From NCBI GenBank assembly GCA_949825025.1, contig OX463779.1, forward strand, positions 22,364,816-22,428,815: a stretch of DNA of 64,000 nt. Direction: 5' to 3'. The DNA is from Siphlonurus alternatus. Its lineage: Eukaryota > Arthropoda > Insecta > Ephemeroptera > Siphlonuridae. This document shows positions 11,881 to 25,300 of this stretch, in pieces (positions within the stretch are counted from its first letter, which is position 1; the number at the start of each line of letters is the position of its first letter). The position numbers and the translations under genes are program-made. The notes under the pieces were generated by a model. That model saw only the letters and a program-made list of their open reading frames with translations. It was not told the origin of the DNA and made no database searches.

Positions 11881-14800
11881 ATGACCATAATCGTATTTTT
11901 GATTGACACCTCGGCGTCAATGAACCAGCGAGCGTATTTAGGAGGTAGACCGACCATGATAGATGTTGCTAAAGGGGCGGTAGAGACTTTTGTCAAGGTG
12001 CGTTCAGTTGACAGTTTTTGAAATTTACATGAAAACACTATTTTTCAAAATAAAGTACAAAAATTTAAATCGTATAATTTTTTTTACAGGTACGTCAAAG
12101 ATCACCTGAAAGTAGAGGTGACAGATACATGCTGCTGACGTTTGAAGAACCTCCCGCTAATATAAAGGTGGGCTGCCGGTGCATTTAATTATCTTACTTT
12201 ATGCATACCCAGGAATCCCAGGATGCATACTTTAATTTTTTTTTATGTTAAGTTATTATTATTTATTTTTTAAATTTAATTTCAAATGTTCTATTTTTTA
12301 GGCTGGTTGGAAGGAAAACCTTGCAACATTTATGATGGAGTTAAAAAATCTACAGTCAACCAGTCTGACATCAATGGGTGCTGCTTTGAAACAAACGTTT
12401 GATGTTCTAAACATCAACCGTATGCAGACTGGCATAGACACATATGGCCAGGGTCGCAGCCCCTATTACCTTGAGCCATCTGTCATTGTGGTAATCACTG
12501 ACGGTGGCAAGTTGTCATCAATGCAAGGAGTACAAGAAGATGTAAGAATGATTTATTAATATATGTATTACAATGCAATCTAATTAATTAATCTTAATTA
12601 TTGTTTCAGTTTAATCTACCTATGCATGCTCCCATACCTGGATCTGAACTAACAAGAGAACCTTTCCGATGGGACCAGCGTCTGTTTGCTCTTGTGCTGA
12701 GAATGGCAGGAACTCCGTCCATTGAAAGAGATACTGGGCTGGTTCCCAGTGACAACTCGCCCATTGACGCTATGTGCGAGGTGACAGGTGGACGCTCGTA
12801 TTCCATCACGTCACACCGCATGTTAATGCAGTGCATTGACAGCCTAGTGCAGAAAGTCCAGAGTGGAGTTGTGATAAACTTTGAGAAGATTGGACCAGAT
12901 CCTCCTCCCGTAGGAAATGATGGTATGCACATGACCAGTTCTGTTGAGAAATTTTTAATTGTCATAAGTTTTTATGGTTTGCTTCTCATTTGTACTGCTG
13001 CCTGATTGCAGTTTATTTTTACAGTTTTAAGATAAAATGTATCCATTCCTAGTACATTTGTGTAGTAGGCGGAAATTTATAATGCAAAATGTTTTGCTGT
13101 TGTGAAAAGGGTGTACCGTATTAAATTATAAAATGGTAATTATCAATTAAAGTTAAATTTATTCTTTTGTGGACAGAAATATTTTTTTTTTAGTATAATT
13201 ATGCACTGCATCTCCCAAGATTCTGAAGTATTTGCTGTCTGTGCAGGAATCAAGAATGACATTGAGCTGCTGCTGGAGGGCGGAGACAACACGGAAGACT
13301 CGCTGGAAATGCTGCCCTCGGTGACAGGGATTCCGTCGAGACCTCCGACTCCTACAGTGCCGCAGCCAAGCCTGGGCAGTCTTGGAACAGCCTGGCACAA
13401 CTGCCGCAGACTAATCTATGTTCCTCGCTCCGCACAGAAGGGTTTCCCAATTGGACACTGGCCAATCCCAGAGTCTTTTTGGCCAGAGCTCAGTGCATCA
13501 GCACTGGTAAGAATTTTACTATAGTGAGGGGAAAAGGAGGGGGGCAAAATATGGTACAGTAACAATTTACAATCATAATCAAGAACTTCTAATCCTTACA
13601 TTCAGCATGTAGTAATTTTCTTTCATGATACACCAAAGTGTTTTTTAAACATTAGCTGCATGTTTCATTAAAATTTTAAAGGAGAAAAAAAATATTTTCC
13701 TTTGACGAAAATCAATAAAATTATATCATAGCAATTTTGAAAATATTACCCAGTTGAGAAATAAGTAACCATAATTCTCTAGTTTAGTGAGAAGTAAGGA
13801 AGTGTTCCTTGGATGATATTGTTGTAATAAATATAATTTTTTTAGCCTCCTCGGACTGCTCACCCCAATGTTAAGTTCACCTGCACCAGCCAAGAGCCAA
13901 TGGTGATAGAGAACCTTCCGTTTGATAAGTACGAGCTGGAGCCAAGCCCGCTGACTCAGTTCATCCTCTCTCGTAAACAGCCCACCATCTGCTGGCAGGT
14001 GAGAAGACCAGGCTATCTCTTGGAGCACAAGGAAAACTGACAAATAAACTTATCCATTGGGAGTCATAAACCATTAGTGTATTTTTTTCCTTCCATGATA
14101 ATACTACAGTATATTACTTTAATTATGTAATTTATTGTATGAAATTATTAAAATTATTTCAGAAATGTTTAGCAATTTTATTCAGCATAGTTATGTTACT
14201 TCATATTTTTTTAACTAATAAAAATTGCAGTCACTCATACACACACACCACAGTATCTTATTGCTGTCTGTTCTTGCAACTTTTGAATACAACACAGTTT
14301 TAGCTATGCTTCAATGTTTCTCATGATATTTTTTACACTAGGTACTGTGTTTTAAGATGTTTCCGTACTTGATATTAATGATTTTATGATGATTTGCAGG
14401 TTTTTGTGTCAAACAGCTACAAGAACTCTGAGGTTGGCCACCCATTTGGTTACCTAAAAGCCAGCACCAACCTGTCCTGTGTGAACCTATTTGTGATGCC
14501 ATACAACTACCCATTGCTGCTGCCCCTGCTAGATGAGCTATTCAAGGTTCACCGAGGCAAACCGCCTCCCGAGTGGCGCATGCAGTTTAACAACTATCTA
14601 CGCACAATGCCTGCTTACTATGCTACAGTGAGTGGCCCATATACTGCTTAGTTATAAACATTATTAGGTTACAAATGCTCATCTTAAATTGCTGTGAGGA
14701 AAAGTCAACCTTTAAGTCAGATGTTTTAATTCTTTGCTTTTTTTTTTTTTTTTTTTTTATACTAGATTTTTTTTCTGTGTGTTATCTTTAGGCTATTGAT

Positions 14801-17603
14801 AGCAATATGTGATAAGTTGATTAATCAACTTAGGCCATGAAAAAATCGTGAAGAAAATAGAAGACCATAAGAACTTACTTTGCTTTACTTATTCATTTCC
14901 TCTTTTTCTTGTTTCTTCCTGTTTAGTAGGTGCAGATGTCAGTAGGGCTGTTCATGAACTGTGTAGATTTATACAATAATTAATTCTCTATTTCTATTCT
15001 TTTTTTGATTAGGAAATTCTTATTTCCTAGCTCATTTAGCAATAGGCTTCTCTCATACAGTATGTATTTTAATTACAATTACAAATAACAAAATAAAGTA
15101 CATAATAACATTTTAAAGACTAAACTTACAGTACTACAATATAAAAATATACTACCATATACATGTGTATGACATTATGACTAACAGTAGTAATAAACAC
15201 CACAATGCGCCTGGTTTACAAGACTCGGTTATGACAATATTTTTGTTTCACAGCCCCTCCGGCGGGCACTGCAGCAGCAGCGAGTGGCAGGACCCCAACT
15301 TGCCACCACGCTGATGCCAGACAACATGGAGAATGGGCTAAGCTACTCAGTGCTTAATTACCTGAAGCGGCTTAAGAACCAGGCCAAGATTGACTACGAC
15401 CGACTGTGCAGTGAGGTGGCTAAGAACAAGCCTGGTAGCTGCAGTGCAGCAGTTGTGTTTGAAGGCATCCGTGTGCAGCCACGCAGCCAGCTCAAGAAGG
15501 ACCTTGTGTCACACCCTCTGCTGCAAGGTAACAGACACTGCTGGTACTTGCTGTATTCTTGTTGGTGATTAGTGGGGAAGGGGGGGGGGAAAGGGGGGGC
15601 AAAGGGTATTGAGAGATTGCAATAACTTTTCTTTACAATGCATATCATTCCAATTTTTCCTTTTTTTTATTATATATAATGGGCATTTTAATTAAGAGCA
15701 GATAAAGCCAAAGTAGGGCTGAGAAAATTATATTAAACTACAGTATTTAGGTGCCTTATAACTAAAGACAAGGCCTCACTTTATACTACAAAACCCTCTG
15801 TTGAGTACAGTAAATTCAAGAGAAAAGCAGAGAAAGTGTTTATGGTTTTGTCTATAACTGAATTTGACATTTTTTTTATTTTTATATATGCTTGCAGAGA
15901 AATTTGCCAGTCTCAAAGAGCAGGTGTCAGAGTTCCCAGGCTACATTGTGGGCTCAAGTGCCCCTCGGCTAACAAGAGGACAGAGCTACCGCAACCCCTT
16001 TGACATCCCTCGCAGCTGTCTACTCGACCAGCTGGTGCGCATGCGCTCCAACTTTGCACGGCCCTCTTGCCCAACACGTTCTTTGCTGCATGACGATGGT
16101 AAGTCTTGGAGCCTATGTTGACAGTAAATTTAATTGTCTCAACTTTTGTACTAATTTTTAAATATAAAATTTCATCCTGTACCATTATCTGGTTCCAACA
16201 GGGAGAGCAGATTGGATTTATTTAATTTAATGTTAAATTTGATTTATGTTGCTTTATCCTCAAATCATTTAATTTTATTTCAATGGAAGGTAACTAAAAT
16301 TAAATGTTAAATTACGAACCTCATTTATACAAAACCACTTTAATTGAGGAGTTGAGTACTAGATGCAGAATTAAGTTTTGCTTATTTTGTTTAGTGAATG
16401 ATATCATCTGTGCTAAATCGATAGACTATAAAATTACAATTCTCTCTGTAGATGAGGCACATAGCATGCCAGTGAGCCAGATGGGCAACTACCAGGAGTA
16501 TCTCAAGCGAATTCCTGCCCAGCTGAGGGAAATTGAGTCCGCTCCAGTCCGCCAGCACATGTTTGGCAACCCCTTCAAGATAGACAAGGTGAGAACTTGC
16601 TGCTTTCATCTAGATTTTTTTTATCTTTTTTATCTTTTTTTTAAGTTCTATTTAGGTGTTGCTTTTATTTAATAATTTGTAATTACTGTCACTTTAATTT
16701 GGTTTATACACTTTTTTTACTTTACTGTACTGAAAATATTGTAAGGCTACTTTGAGTATGTTAATTTTAATCACTGATTTTTTCTGCAGAGGATGATGGT
16801 TGATGAGGCGGATGAAGCAGACCTTGTATCAGCTGGAGGAGGGGGTGGCGGTCGAGGCACCAAACGTCCTGCAGATTCACCCCTGGTGTCACCAAGAACA
16901 AAAGGACGCAAGCCTGGCCCCATTCCTCAAAATGTGTTCGTCCAACGGCCCTCTACCCCGATTCCATCACCATCCCCACCCCCCGACCTTCCTCTACTAT
17001 CCCCAGTGTCTTCAGCATGTGTTACTCCCCCTCCCATTAGCCCCCCTCCCATGCTGCTGCCGCCACCTGCCTCTGCAGCAGACCTAGATCCAGACATCAT
17101 CTGCTTGGAACCTCAGGCCACATCTCTTGTCAATGGTTCCTTGGGTAAGTGATACTTTCAACTACTCCACTGAATGAGAGAAGAAACTGTAATACAAGTT
17201 TTGTAATCATAAATCAGTTTATTTGAGAAACAAAGTACTGTACTGTGTCAGATTGTATAACTATTTTTTAGTTTGTTTTATTCATCCAATGAGGAAGTAC
17301 ACTACTGTAATTAAAATAAATAAATACTTGAATATTACATGTATTAAACTGATTACAACGTCATTCGCTTTACGTTTCTATGATGATTTGTTTGTTGTTA
17401 GGAATTTTTTAACTATCACAGTTTGCCTAATAAGAAAAAGTTACGGAACATAGGCAACCCACGTTACCTGATATGATGACATCATTTTCCTATTACAGTA
17501 AAAACTCCTTGTTGTTAGGTAAAACTCGATTTTGAGTAAAGGAGATTGTGATCCTGTCAAAAATAATTAGCATTGCTAGGATGGATGGATGGATGGATGG
17601 ATG

Positions 17604-17647
<44 letters not shown>

Positions 17648-19438
17648 TATTGGTATTTTAGAAAAATTGACACATTTTGGTCATGTATGCCCCGAGTAAT
17701 ACAGTACTCTATATAAGGTACAGTAAACCTAATTCCCTCAGTCCCTTGATTTTACGTACAGTAATAACAAGTTTTTACTGTAGTGTATATATGCAAGCAC
17801 ACAAAGCCAGTCTTTATGTACCTTTGTTTTTATATAGACAGATATATACAGGAAAATGACATATCGCGTGCAGTTTGCTTATGCATGCAGCCTTTTTTTT
17901 TAATATGGTGCTTAGAAACCAGCCTTCTCGCTGTGATATTCAATGAATTTCCAAAAATCAATATATTATCATAGAAACTTAAAACGAACAATGTCATTAT
18001 CTTATTAATTTTCAGTATAATACTTTTTTTTTTCCCCCAAGTACTGTACTCTTCCTCATTCATCCAGTCTAATTTTTTTTTTTTTTTTAATTTCATAAAT
18101 TTCTCTCGGGATTTAAACTTACATTTTTGACTTTAATCTATATATATATTTTTTCTTTTCTTAAGTCCATTGTAAAAATGAAAAATTCCACATTTATTTT
18201 GACAGTATTTTGTGGCAATACGATGTATTAACTTTTCCTAATTTTTGTTTGCAGAGGAGCACTTCTTGCCCCGCTCCCCGTCTCCCCCGCCTGAGATTGT
18301 GAATCACATAGAGGCTTGTGTGGGGGAGGGGTTAAATCACGTTGAGCTAGTGTGTCCTGTGCCTAACCACCACCCAGAGCCCACACGGCCACCATCACCA
18401 ACACCTGCAGAGAAAAGAGAAATTCAAAGGCACAACGTCCAAGTGCGAGGCCTAGCATACAAAGAAGTCCGCAGGCCAGGCAAAGGTGAGGAGCAATAAC
18501 ATAAGTCCAAGCATTTATTTTTTTATTTTGTTGTCATAAGTCCAGAATGATTTCATTTTTATTACAAACAGTTTTTAAAGTACAGTATTTTTTTATATGA
18601 AATAATGTATCTTACATTAGTTTTACTTGCACAGAAAATAATTTTGAACTGAACTAGATCTATATTACTACAGCTTCAATTGCTTCTGTTATTTGCTTTA
18701 TTTGTTGTTACATGAAATCTGTACTTCTATTTACGACTTGACTTACAATTGCAATAAAAAGTTGTCTCTTTGTTCAACTTGTCTTCATTGCATGAGATGC
18801 ACTCTTACTATAGGTAAAAATTGTAGTAAAAATTATATCATGCAATACGGACTTAAATGATTGATTTGGTGTCAGTTTTACTCCTCATTATAACAACATA
18901 ATGTTTAAAAATAGGGGTTGAAGTCACTTTAATAAAAAAAAAAAAAAAACGTTGAAGTGGTTGTGACGAATTCCATACCTTAGAGATAAATGTCTCTCAT
19001 TACCCCTTCCTTTTTATTATTATTATTATTATTATTATTTATGTGTATGTTTTCATGTGAAGTGTCAACTTGAGCTGCCGTGCCGTATGTCAATATTTTA
19101 AAAAATCACTAGATTACTTTTACGGTTCTGCAATTCCCAACTTTTTCCAATCTGTCTCAGCTCTGCCTCTTATCATAGCATTTTCTGTAAAAAAAAAAAC
19201 AACAGTTTAAATCTTATACAGAGATTAAAATGATGATTATTTTGCAGATGTGTCTGCGCTGTTAACACACCTTAAGAGCCTGCGAGGTGAGCTGCCTGCA
19301 CGTGCCAGCCTGGTGCGCGAGGTGATACAGGAATCCCGAAGGTTTAAGCGTCATCGCATGGCCTCTAAGTTGGAGGTGTTCCTCCAGCAGCTACTGTCAG
19401 AGGGCACCCCAGTCAACGGCCAAACCTTCTACCAGTGA
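11881..19438 (+). CDS. INTS6: Integrator complex subunit 6
   Basis: A subunit of the nuclear Integrator complex, which cleaves snRNA and paused nascent transcripts; in other animals INTS6 helps dock PP2A to the complex. Thirteen coding exons: 11881-11997, 12090-12167, 12302-12541, 12610-12922, 13247-13506, 13846-13998, 14400-14627, 15254-15527, 15898-16098, 16452-16588, 16790-17144, 18255-18485, 19248-19438. They sum to 2778 nt (925 aa plus TGA); the human protein is slightly shorter. The N-terminal von Willebrand A domain (about 1-225) has the metal-site motif DTSAS at 9-13, then GDRYMLLTFEEPP and ITDGGK. Further blocks are typical of the family: EPFRWDQRLFALVLR, QKVQSGVVINFEK, PIGHWPIPESFWPE, DKYELEPSPLTQFIL, GHPFGYLKAS, MGNYQEYLKR and FGNPFKIDK. 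Residues 690-780 are Gly-rich then Pro/Ser-rich and unlike vertebrate INTS6. The last exon is the conserved C-terminal helix region (RRFKRHRMASKLEVFLQQLL). Confidence 0.96.
17496..17780. mobile_element. Tigger/pogo-like MITE containing a tetranucleotide repeat
   Basis: The ends are inverted: CAGTAAAAACTCCTTGTTGT on the left and AATAACAAGTTTTTACTG on the right, with TA on both sides as target duplication. The body is related to the element at 43661-43855 (AGGTAAAACTCGAT; CCCTTGATTTTACGTA). No transposase frame remains. A (GGAT)n/(TGAT)n tract of about 75 bp at 17576-17650 has expanded inside it. It lies in an INTS6 intron. Confidence 0.75.
17576..17650. repeat. (GGAT)n then (TGAT)n microsatellite
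   Basis: A run of GGAT units switches midway to TGAT units, inside the Tigger-like MITE. Confidence 0.95.
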
Positions 19439-20972
19439 TATCATAAGTGCCCACACGCAGCTGAGCTGCTGCCCACCGTATACAATTGCAGTGTGATGAC
19501 ATTGAAACTTAATTATTACAATTTAAAAATCAAAGACTCCAGCTTTTCTGTGAATTCCAATCATTGCCTTTTGTGAACATCTCAGACTATCTGACCGTTG
19601 TACAAAGTATTGTAGTATGTTTTTTTGTTTTTTAATTAATGTAAAGAAATGAAAAAAAAAAATGACTACTGAAATCCATTATTTGTATTTTTTATTAAAT
19701 ATAAGAAATTTCTTATTTTATCTGATTCAGGATTAATCCTCTATTGTTAAGGGTATGGTCACCCCTTTCTGGCAGCCAATTCTGAATTCTGATTGGCTTT
19801 AAAAAAATTTTGTTAAAACGATTGGCTTTTTTTATTTATTTTTTATTTATTTTTTTTTTTTACAAATTTTTTCAGTAAAATAATAATAACAGAAGGGAGT
19901 GATTATACCCTGTTCAATAGAGGATTAGTTCTGATCTGACTCTTCTACATCATGTCAGATTATTTATAGCATTTTTAAGAATTCAATACAATGTTCTTCT
20001 TAATCATATTCATACCTATAATAAGTAATTTATAGTTTATTATTATTTAGTATAATTTTGTATAAAAATGCATACTGTAGTTTATTTTTATAATACATTA
20101 ATTCAGATGTTAAAAAATATAATAAACTGAAGGAAGCATACGCCCAAAACATAGAGATAATATTTATCAAGACCGAAATGGTAATTTGTAAAATCTAACG
20201 TTATGTATAACAACACTGTAAGTCACATTTAATTATGTTTATATCGTATTTGTAATATCCTTGGTCATTTGTTGACAGTAATGAATGGTCTAACTGGCCC
20301 AACACAAGCCGAATACTTCCGACCAACTCCAAATTCATATTCATTTAGAATATGATTGGCCAGTGTACTGTAAATTTGTAACAGAATCTAAAAAATGGCC
20401 AGCTCGAATTACTGCAAGTCAATTTGTTAAACAAAGAATACTTCAGCTGAGCATTTTCTGGACTGCATGTTTATATCACATTTAAAATCTAATTTTGATG
20501 CAAAATTAAATTCAACATTTGTTATCAAGCCATTTACATACAAAGCACACAAAGGATCAGAAATTCAACAAATATATCTAAAATATATCTGTAGTGCAAA
20601 GTGAGACAGTCATTACCCTGACTGTGACAATATTTGACGTCCAAAATAAAATGTATACATCTACTGACAACAGAAGATTGATACCTGCAAACCTCCTGGA
20701 TAAATAAATGGACTGTAAGAGGGTCCACTTGAAACATTCCTCACCGACTTTGCATGGTGATTTTTTGTTATAAATGCTTCACTTTTCCTGGTCACTGCTT
20801 GAGCAACAAAAAACAGACATTTTAACAGAATTTTGCCTGCGGCAAGTATATAAGTTTGTATATATGAACATGTGCATTATTATGCATAGAAATTAATTTT
20901 TAACTTAACATCTTAAAATATTTAAAAATATTACTTAATTTACTTCACAAGATCGCAACATTTATTGTCACA

Positions 20973-21006
<34 letters not shown>

Positions 21007-21411
21007 GAAGGCTCGGTATGAAACAAATCAGAATTACGTAATTATACATATATAACAACTGCATACATGATTATTATTATTATTTAGCATTTACGTAATT
21101 GGTTGAAATTAAATTAAAACTTAATTTATTAAATTTTCTAATAAAATATCAAGATTATCAAGATAATAAACAAAATGCCTCGTGGTAAAAAGATAGGCTT
21201 AAATAATTACATTTTTACAATTGACTGCACGTTTTGTTATCAGCTAGTAAAGCGCGCGATAAAAGGCACTGGAATTTAATTTGGATAATAATTTAAGCTT
21301 GACAGTTTCATTCTCCAAGCATATATCATATATTACATATTATATTTAATTAAATGCAATTCATATTTTTATATTAGATAAAAAAATGTATATAAGCTAT
21401 ACCTATTATAG

Positions 21412-21534
21412 TAGGCCTGTTCGTAAACCCTGCTCGGTGTACACTTTCTGCACCCAATCGACCTTATGTACATGCGATATAAGGTCGATTGGGTGTAGAA
21501 AGTGTACACCGAGCAGGGTTTACGAACAGGCCTA
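21412..21534. mobile_element. Short near-perfect palindromic MITE, copy 1
   Basis: A 123 bp element that is almost one perfect hairpin. Left arm: TAGGCCTGTTCGTAAACCCT, then CTCGGTGTACACTTTCTGCA; the right arm is the inverse, around a loop near GTACATGCGA. A second copy lies at 51800-51931. No coding capacity. Confidence 0.85.
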
Positions 21535-21790
21535 ATTATTATATTGTACTGTATATAAAAGCGAACCGAGAGCCAATAACCAAATCACTAACATCTCGTC
21601 CTGCGCACGTCATGTTGATCTGCGTGCTATATATACTGCAGTATAATTGTAAATTCATGAATAATAATTTATTATACATGAATTTATAAATTATTATTAT
21701 TAATTATTACGATTATAATAATTATATATATATATATATATTATTTTCTCTACAAAACTGCGGTGTATTTTTAAAATCGGCAGCTTTTTA

Positions 21791-22145
21791 TTAAGGGTAA
21801 GGTAACGCCACCAATGTTAAAAAAAATCCCTCTCACAAAAATTCTGAAAAAAATTTAAAATGTTCTCCTCTATACCCCCTATCAGTACCTAAAATATCAG
21901 GTATACAAATACGATCTAGTTTTTGAGTTATAAAATTTTAAAGTTGACTACTTTAACATGGGGAAATGAAACTCCCATGTTAAATTGGTCAACTTTAAAA
22001 ATTCATAACTCAAAAACTAGATCGTATTTGTATACCTGATATTTTAGCTACTGATAGGGGGTATAGAGGAGAACATTTTAAATTTTTTTCAGAATTTTTG
22101 TGAGAGGGATTTTTTTTAACATTGGTGGCGTTACCTTACCCTTAA
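21791..22145. mobile_element. Foldback MITE, TTAA-flanked family, copy 2
   Basis: A 355 bp inverted-repeat element starting TTAAGGGTAAGGTAACGCCA and ending with the reverse complement. The arms include AAACTAGATCGTATTTGTAT. The centre contains CCCATGTTAAA and its inverse. The ends are shared with the elements at 1806-2191 and 40360-40762, but the interior differs from them. Confidence 0.8.
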
Positions 22146-22343
22146 TTATAGGATATAAATATAATTTGTATATAGCTAGATTTAAAACATTGCATTTTAC
22201 AAGATAATCCTAATCGTCAGCATTGGAAAGTGTGTGTGTATGCTGTGAGTGCGTGCAGTTGCTCGCTACATCAAGGCCATAGAGCGGCGGCGCGAGAAAG
22301 TCCCGTCATTGCATGAGAGCGCGCGCAGCGAAGAGTGACCCAA

Positions 22344-25300
22344 ATGCCCGTAGTAGACATGGCGCTTCCGTCTGACAAGCCGCCCTCGTACGAAGGTGAG
22401 AAATTTCATTCGTTTGATAAGCAATGAGGCATTGACAGTCGAATCAGACGTCAGTCTAAACACGACTTTAGTCTCGTGACGAGTTCTTGGTACTTTATAA
22501 TATGTGATTATGTGTTTCTTACGTTCTTGCTTTGAATATAAATTACTTTCATATTTTCTTGTCTCACGATTGCGACAGAAATTGTCATAATTATGCATGC
22601 AATAGGTGCATAGATTGCATATTTTTTATATTTAAATTCTTCATTAGATGCTTCTAAAAATTGAATAAATATCAGCTGTTATATACCTCCAGCGGAATCG
22701 CGGCATGCGTTTTAGCGCATCATCAAAATCAGATCGATAAAATATATATACTGTGTATCACGCAAAGTGCCGCGCGATGATGACTTGTGTTTTTTTAAAT
22801 CAAATAAACACGCAAGTGAAGCAAGGAATAATCTCATGCAGTTACAGCTACATTGCAGTATCAATAATTCTTAATATTAACATATATCTTAATAAATGAT
22901 CATCACAAATCGCATTTTTGGAATTTGACGCGGATTCAAAATAAACGAAATATCTGCATAATTAAAATTTAACGTTTACAATTAATTAATTTTATATTCA
23001 TAATTCCGTTCAACTTGAGTATAAAAACTACAAAATATACACGTGCGTATAATTTGAGAACTTTTGCATGTTTTGTGTGTATTATATTAATTATTTGTAT
23101 TAATTATATGTTATACACGTGGATACGTCTGATCTACCATTTATTAGTGGCATAAAATAATATGTCATTATATTTTGAAGTGTATGAATTAAAAAATATG
23201 TAAAAAAAATATAAAAATATCAAGTTTATATCGCCGGATTATAGTTATAATTTACAAATTTTATTTAAATAATTAAAGTAATTATTATATAATATAATTT
23301 ATAAATTTATGTATGTGCGTTTTATAAACATATAATTAAGGAAATAATATAATGTGCATCATTTAGGGAAATTATTTTTTTATAATTTTAAAGTATGAAA
23401 GTACAATAATTATATTTGCGATCGACTAGCTCAGATTCGAGAATATACATATATTATAGTAATACATACATTACATTAGTAGGAAGGGGGAAAAGGTAAA
23501 GAGGAGAAAAAATACCGGCAATATAATGTGGATATAATGGAGTACCGACCTCATTTTTTTTTTATTGCAGAAATGGATAGAGGGTGCAAAGTTATATATG
23601 CTACTCTGATTTTTTTCAGTTTTTATATAGCCCGGCACCTATTTTTTTAAAAATTATTGAAAGTGCAGAAAAAGTGCCGCCTCTTGCCGCCTCTCTTAAT
23701 AAAAGATAGGAAACAAAAGAGACGTGGATTCGAACCCGACCTCGCCAAAACTTTTTAGCAATACTTCCCGGTCCCTAAAAAATTTGAAAAAAATCAGAGT
23801 AGCATAACTTTGCACTCTCTATCAATTTCTGCAATAAAAAAAATTGAGGTTGGTACTTCATTATATAATACTAGGGGTGGGGTGTAAACTCGCCTACGCT
23901 CGTTTGGTTTCAAGTCTTTTAATTAATTTTGTCAATCATATGTTGCCATCTATATAAGTACTCAGTACGTGATATCATAACGGTGTTTTAATGCAAAATG
24001 GACAACCTACATGGAAATTTTTTATTTCAGAAATGAATTGAAGGTACCAAATTATGCTACTCTGATTTTTTCTAGATTTTTTTGAAACCCAGAACTATTT
24101 TTAAATAATTATTAAATGTGCTGCCACGCCCTCTGGAGGCGTCAACAGGCGTCTCTGTCCTATCCTTTTTATTAACGATTCAGGGGTGCCAACTTAAATT
24201 ACAGAACGTTCAATAATTATTTAGAAATAGTTGCAGGACTCATAAAAATCTAAAAAAATTCAGAGTAATTCAGAGTAGATGTGGAGCGTGGCGTTATGCA
24301 TTGACCGGTTCTCGTTAGATCACTGAAGTCAGGCTACGTCAAGCGTGGTTAATACTTGGATGGGTGACCATTTCAAGTATAAAAATACGCCGCTCCCTCC
24401 CTGGGATAAATTCGTCTTGCTTTCCACCCAGTGCAATGATGCACTTCCAAAAATCTCTCAGCCATATGTTGACAGATATTATAGTGTTCTAAATTAGCGA
24501 AGATGAACAGGCTCAGATAACGACTCAGACGCAGTTGTTAGACCCCTACTATTTTATTATTATTTATTTTATTTTATTTAATAATTTTTTAAGGAGTCAG
24601 ACGCAGTTGTTAGGCCCCTACTATTTTATTATTATTTATTTTATTTTATTTAATAATTTTTTTAAGGAGTTTGGGGAGATTCGAGTTAATTATTTTCTTA
24701 GCGTCCGGTCGTGTTCGAGCGAGCAAGGCAATGGGCTTACTCCGGACACTGCCCATCTTCAACACAAAGAGGTGGCCAGTTGTAATTAAACCTCGTAATG
24801 CTATGATGTACCGAACGCAAATTGCCCCTGAAAGTAGGCAACCACAACCTACATGCCCCTGAAAGTATGCAACCCGCATTAATTACACCTTAATTTGATA
24901 ACCCCCCCTAGACCTAATTGGGAGATGATCCGAGCATTATTTACGAAAATATTCGTTTTTATATACAGTTATTATAAGTTACCCCTAAAGGTAGGCAACC
25001 TTCACTTACATGCCCCTGAAAGTATGCAACCCGCATTACTTGCACCTTAATTTTATAACCCCCCCTAGAACTAATTGGGAGTAAATCCGAGCATTATTTA
25101 CGATAATAATTAATTTTATACAAAGTTATATTAATTAATAAGTCACACCTGAAAGTAGTTTGCTTGGAATGTGCTACCATATGGCATCTCCATCTATGGG
25201 AAAAATATCGAACTTCTGAATGTCTACAATATCTGTGCTCACGTGATTCCATTTGCGGGCGGCCACCATCTTGACACTATCTTACGCACATATGCGCGCA

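Larger units (their letters stand above)
19439..22343. other. Intergenic region INTS6 to scramblase-like gene
   Basis: AT-rich with no gene seen. The first part should hold the INTS6 3' untranslated region; an AATAAA stands at 20121-20126. It also contains a short palindromic MITE, a TTAA-type foldback element and a (TA)n run at 21724-21742. The last 140 bp become CpG-rich, which suggests a promoter for the next gene. Confidence 0.55.

Noticed and set aside
24824..25158. CRISPR-like array
   Set aside because: The repeats are 157 bp head-to-tail units with no unique spacers, and the genome is animal.
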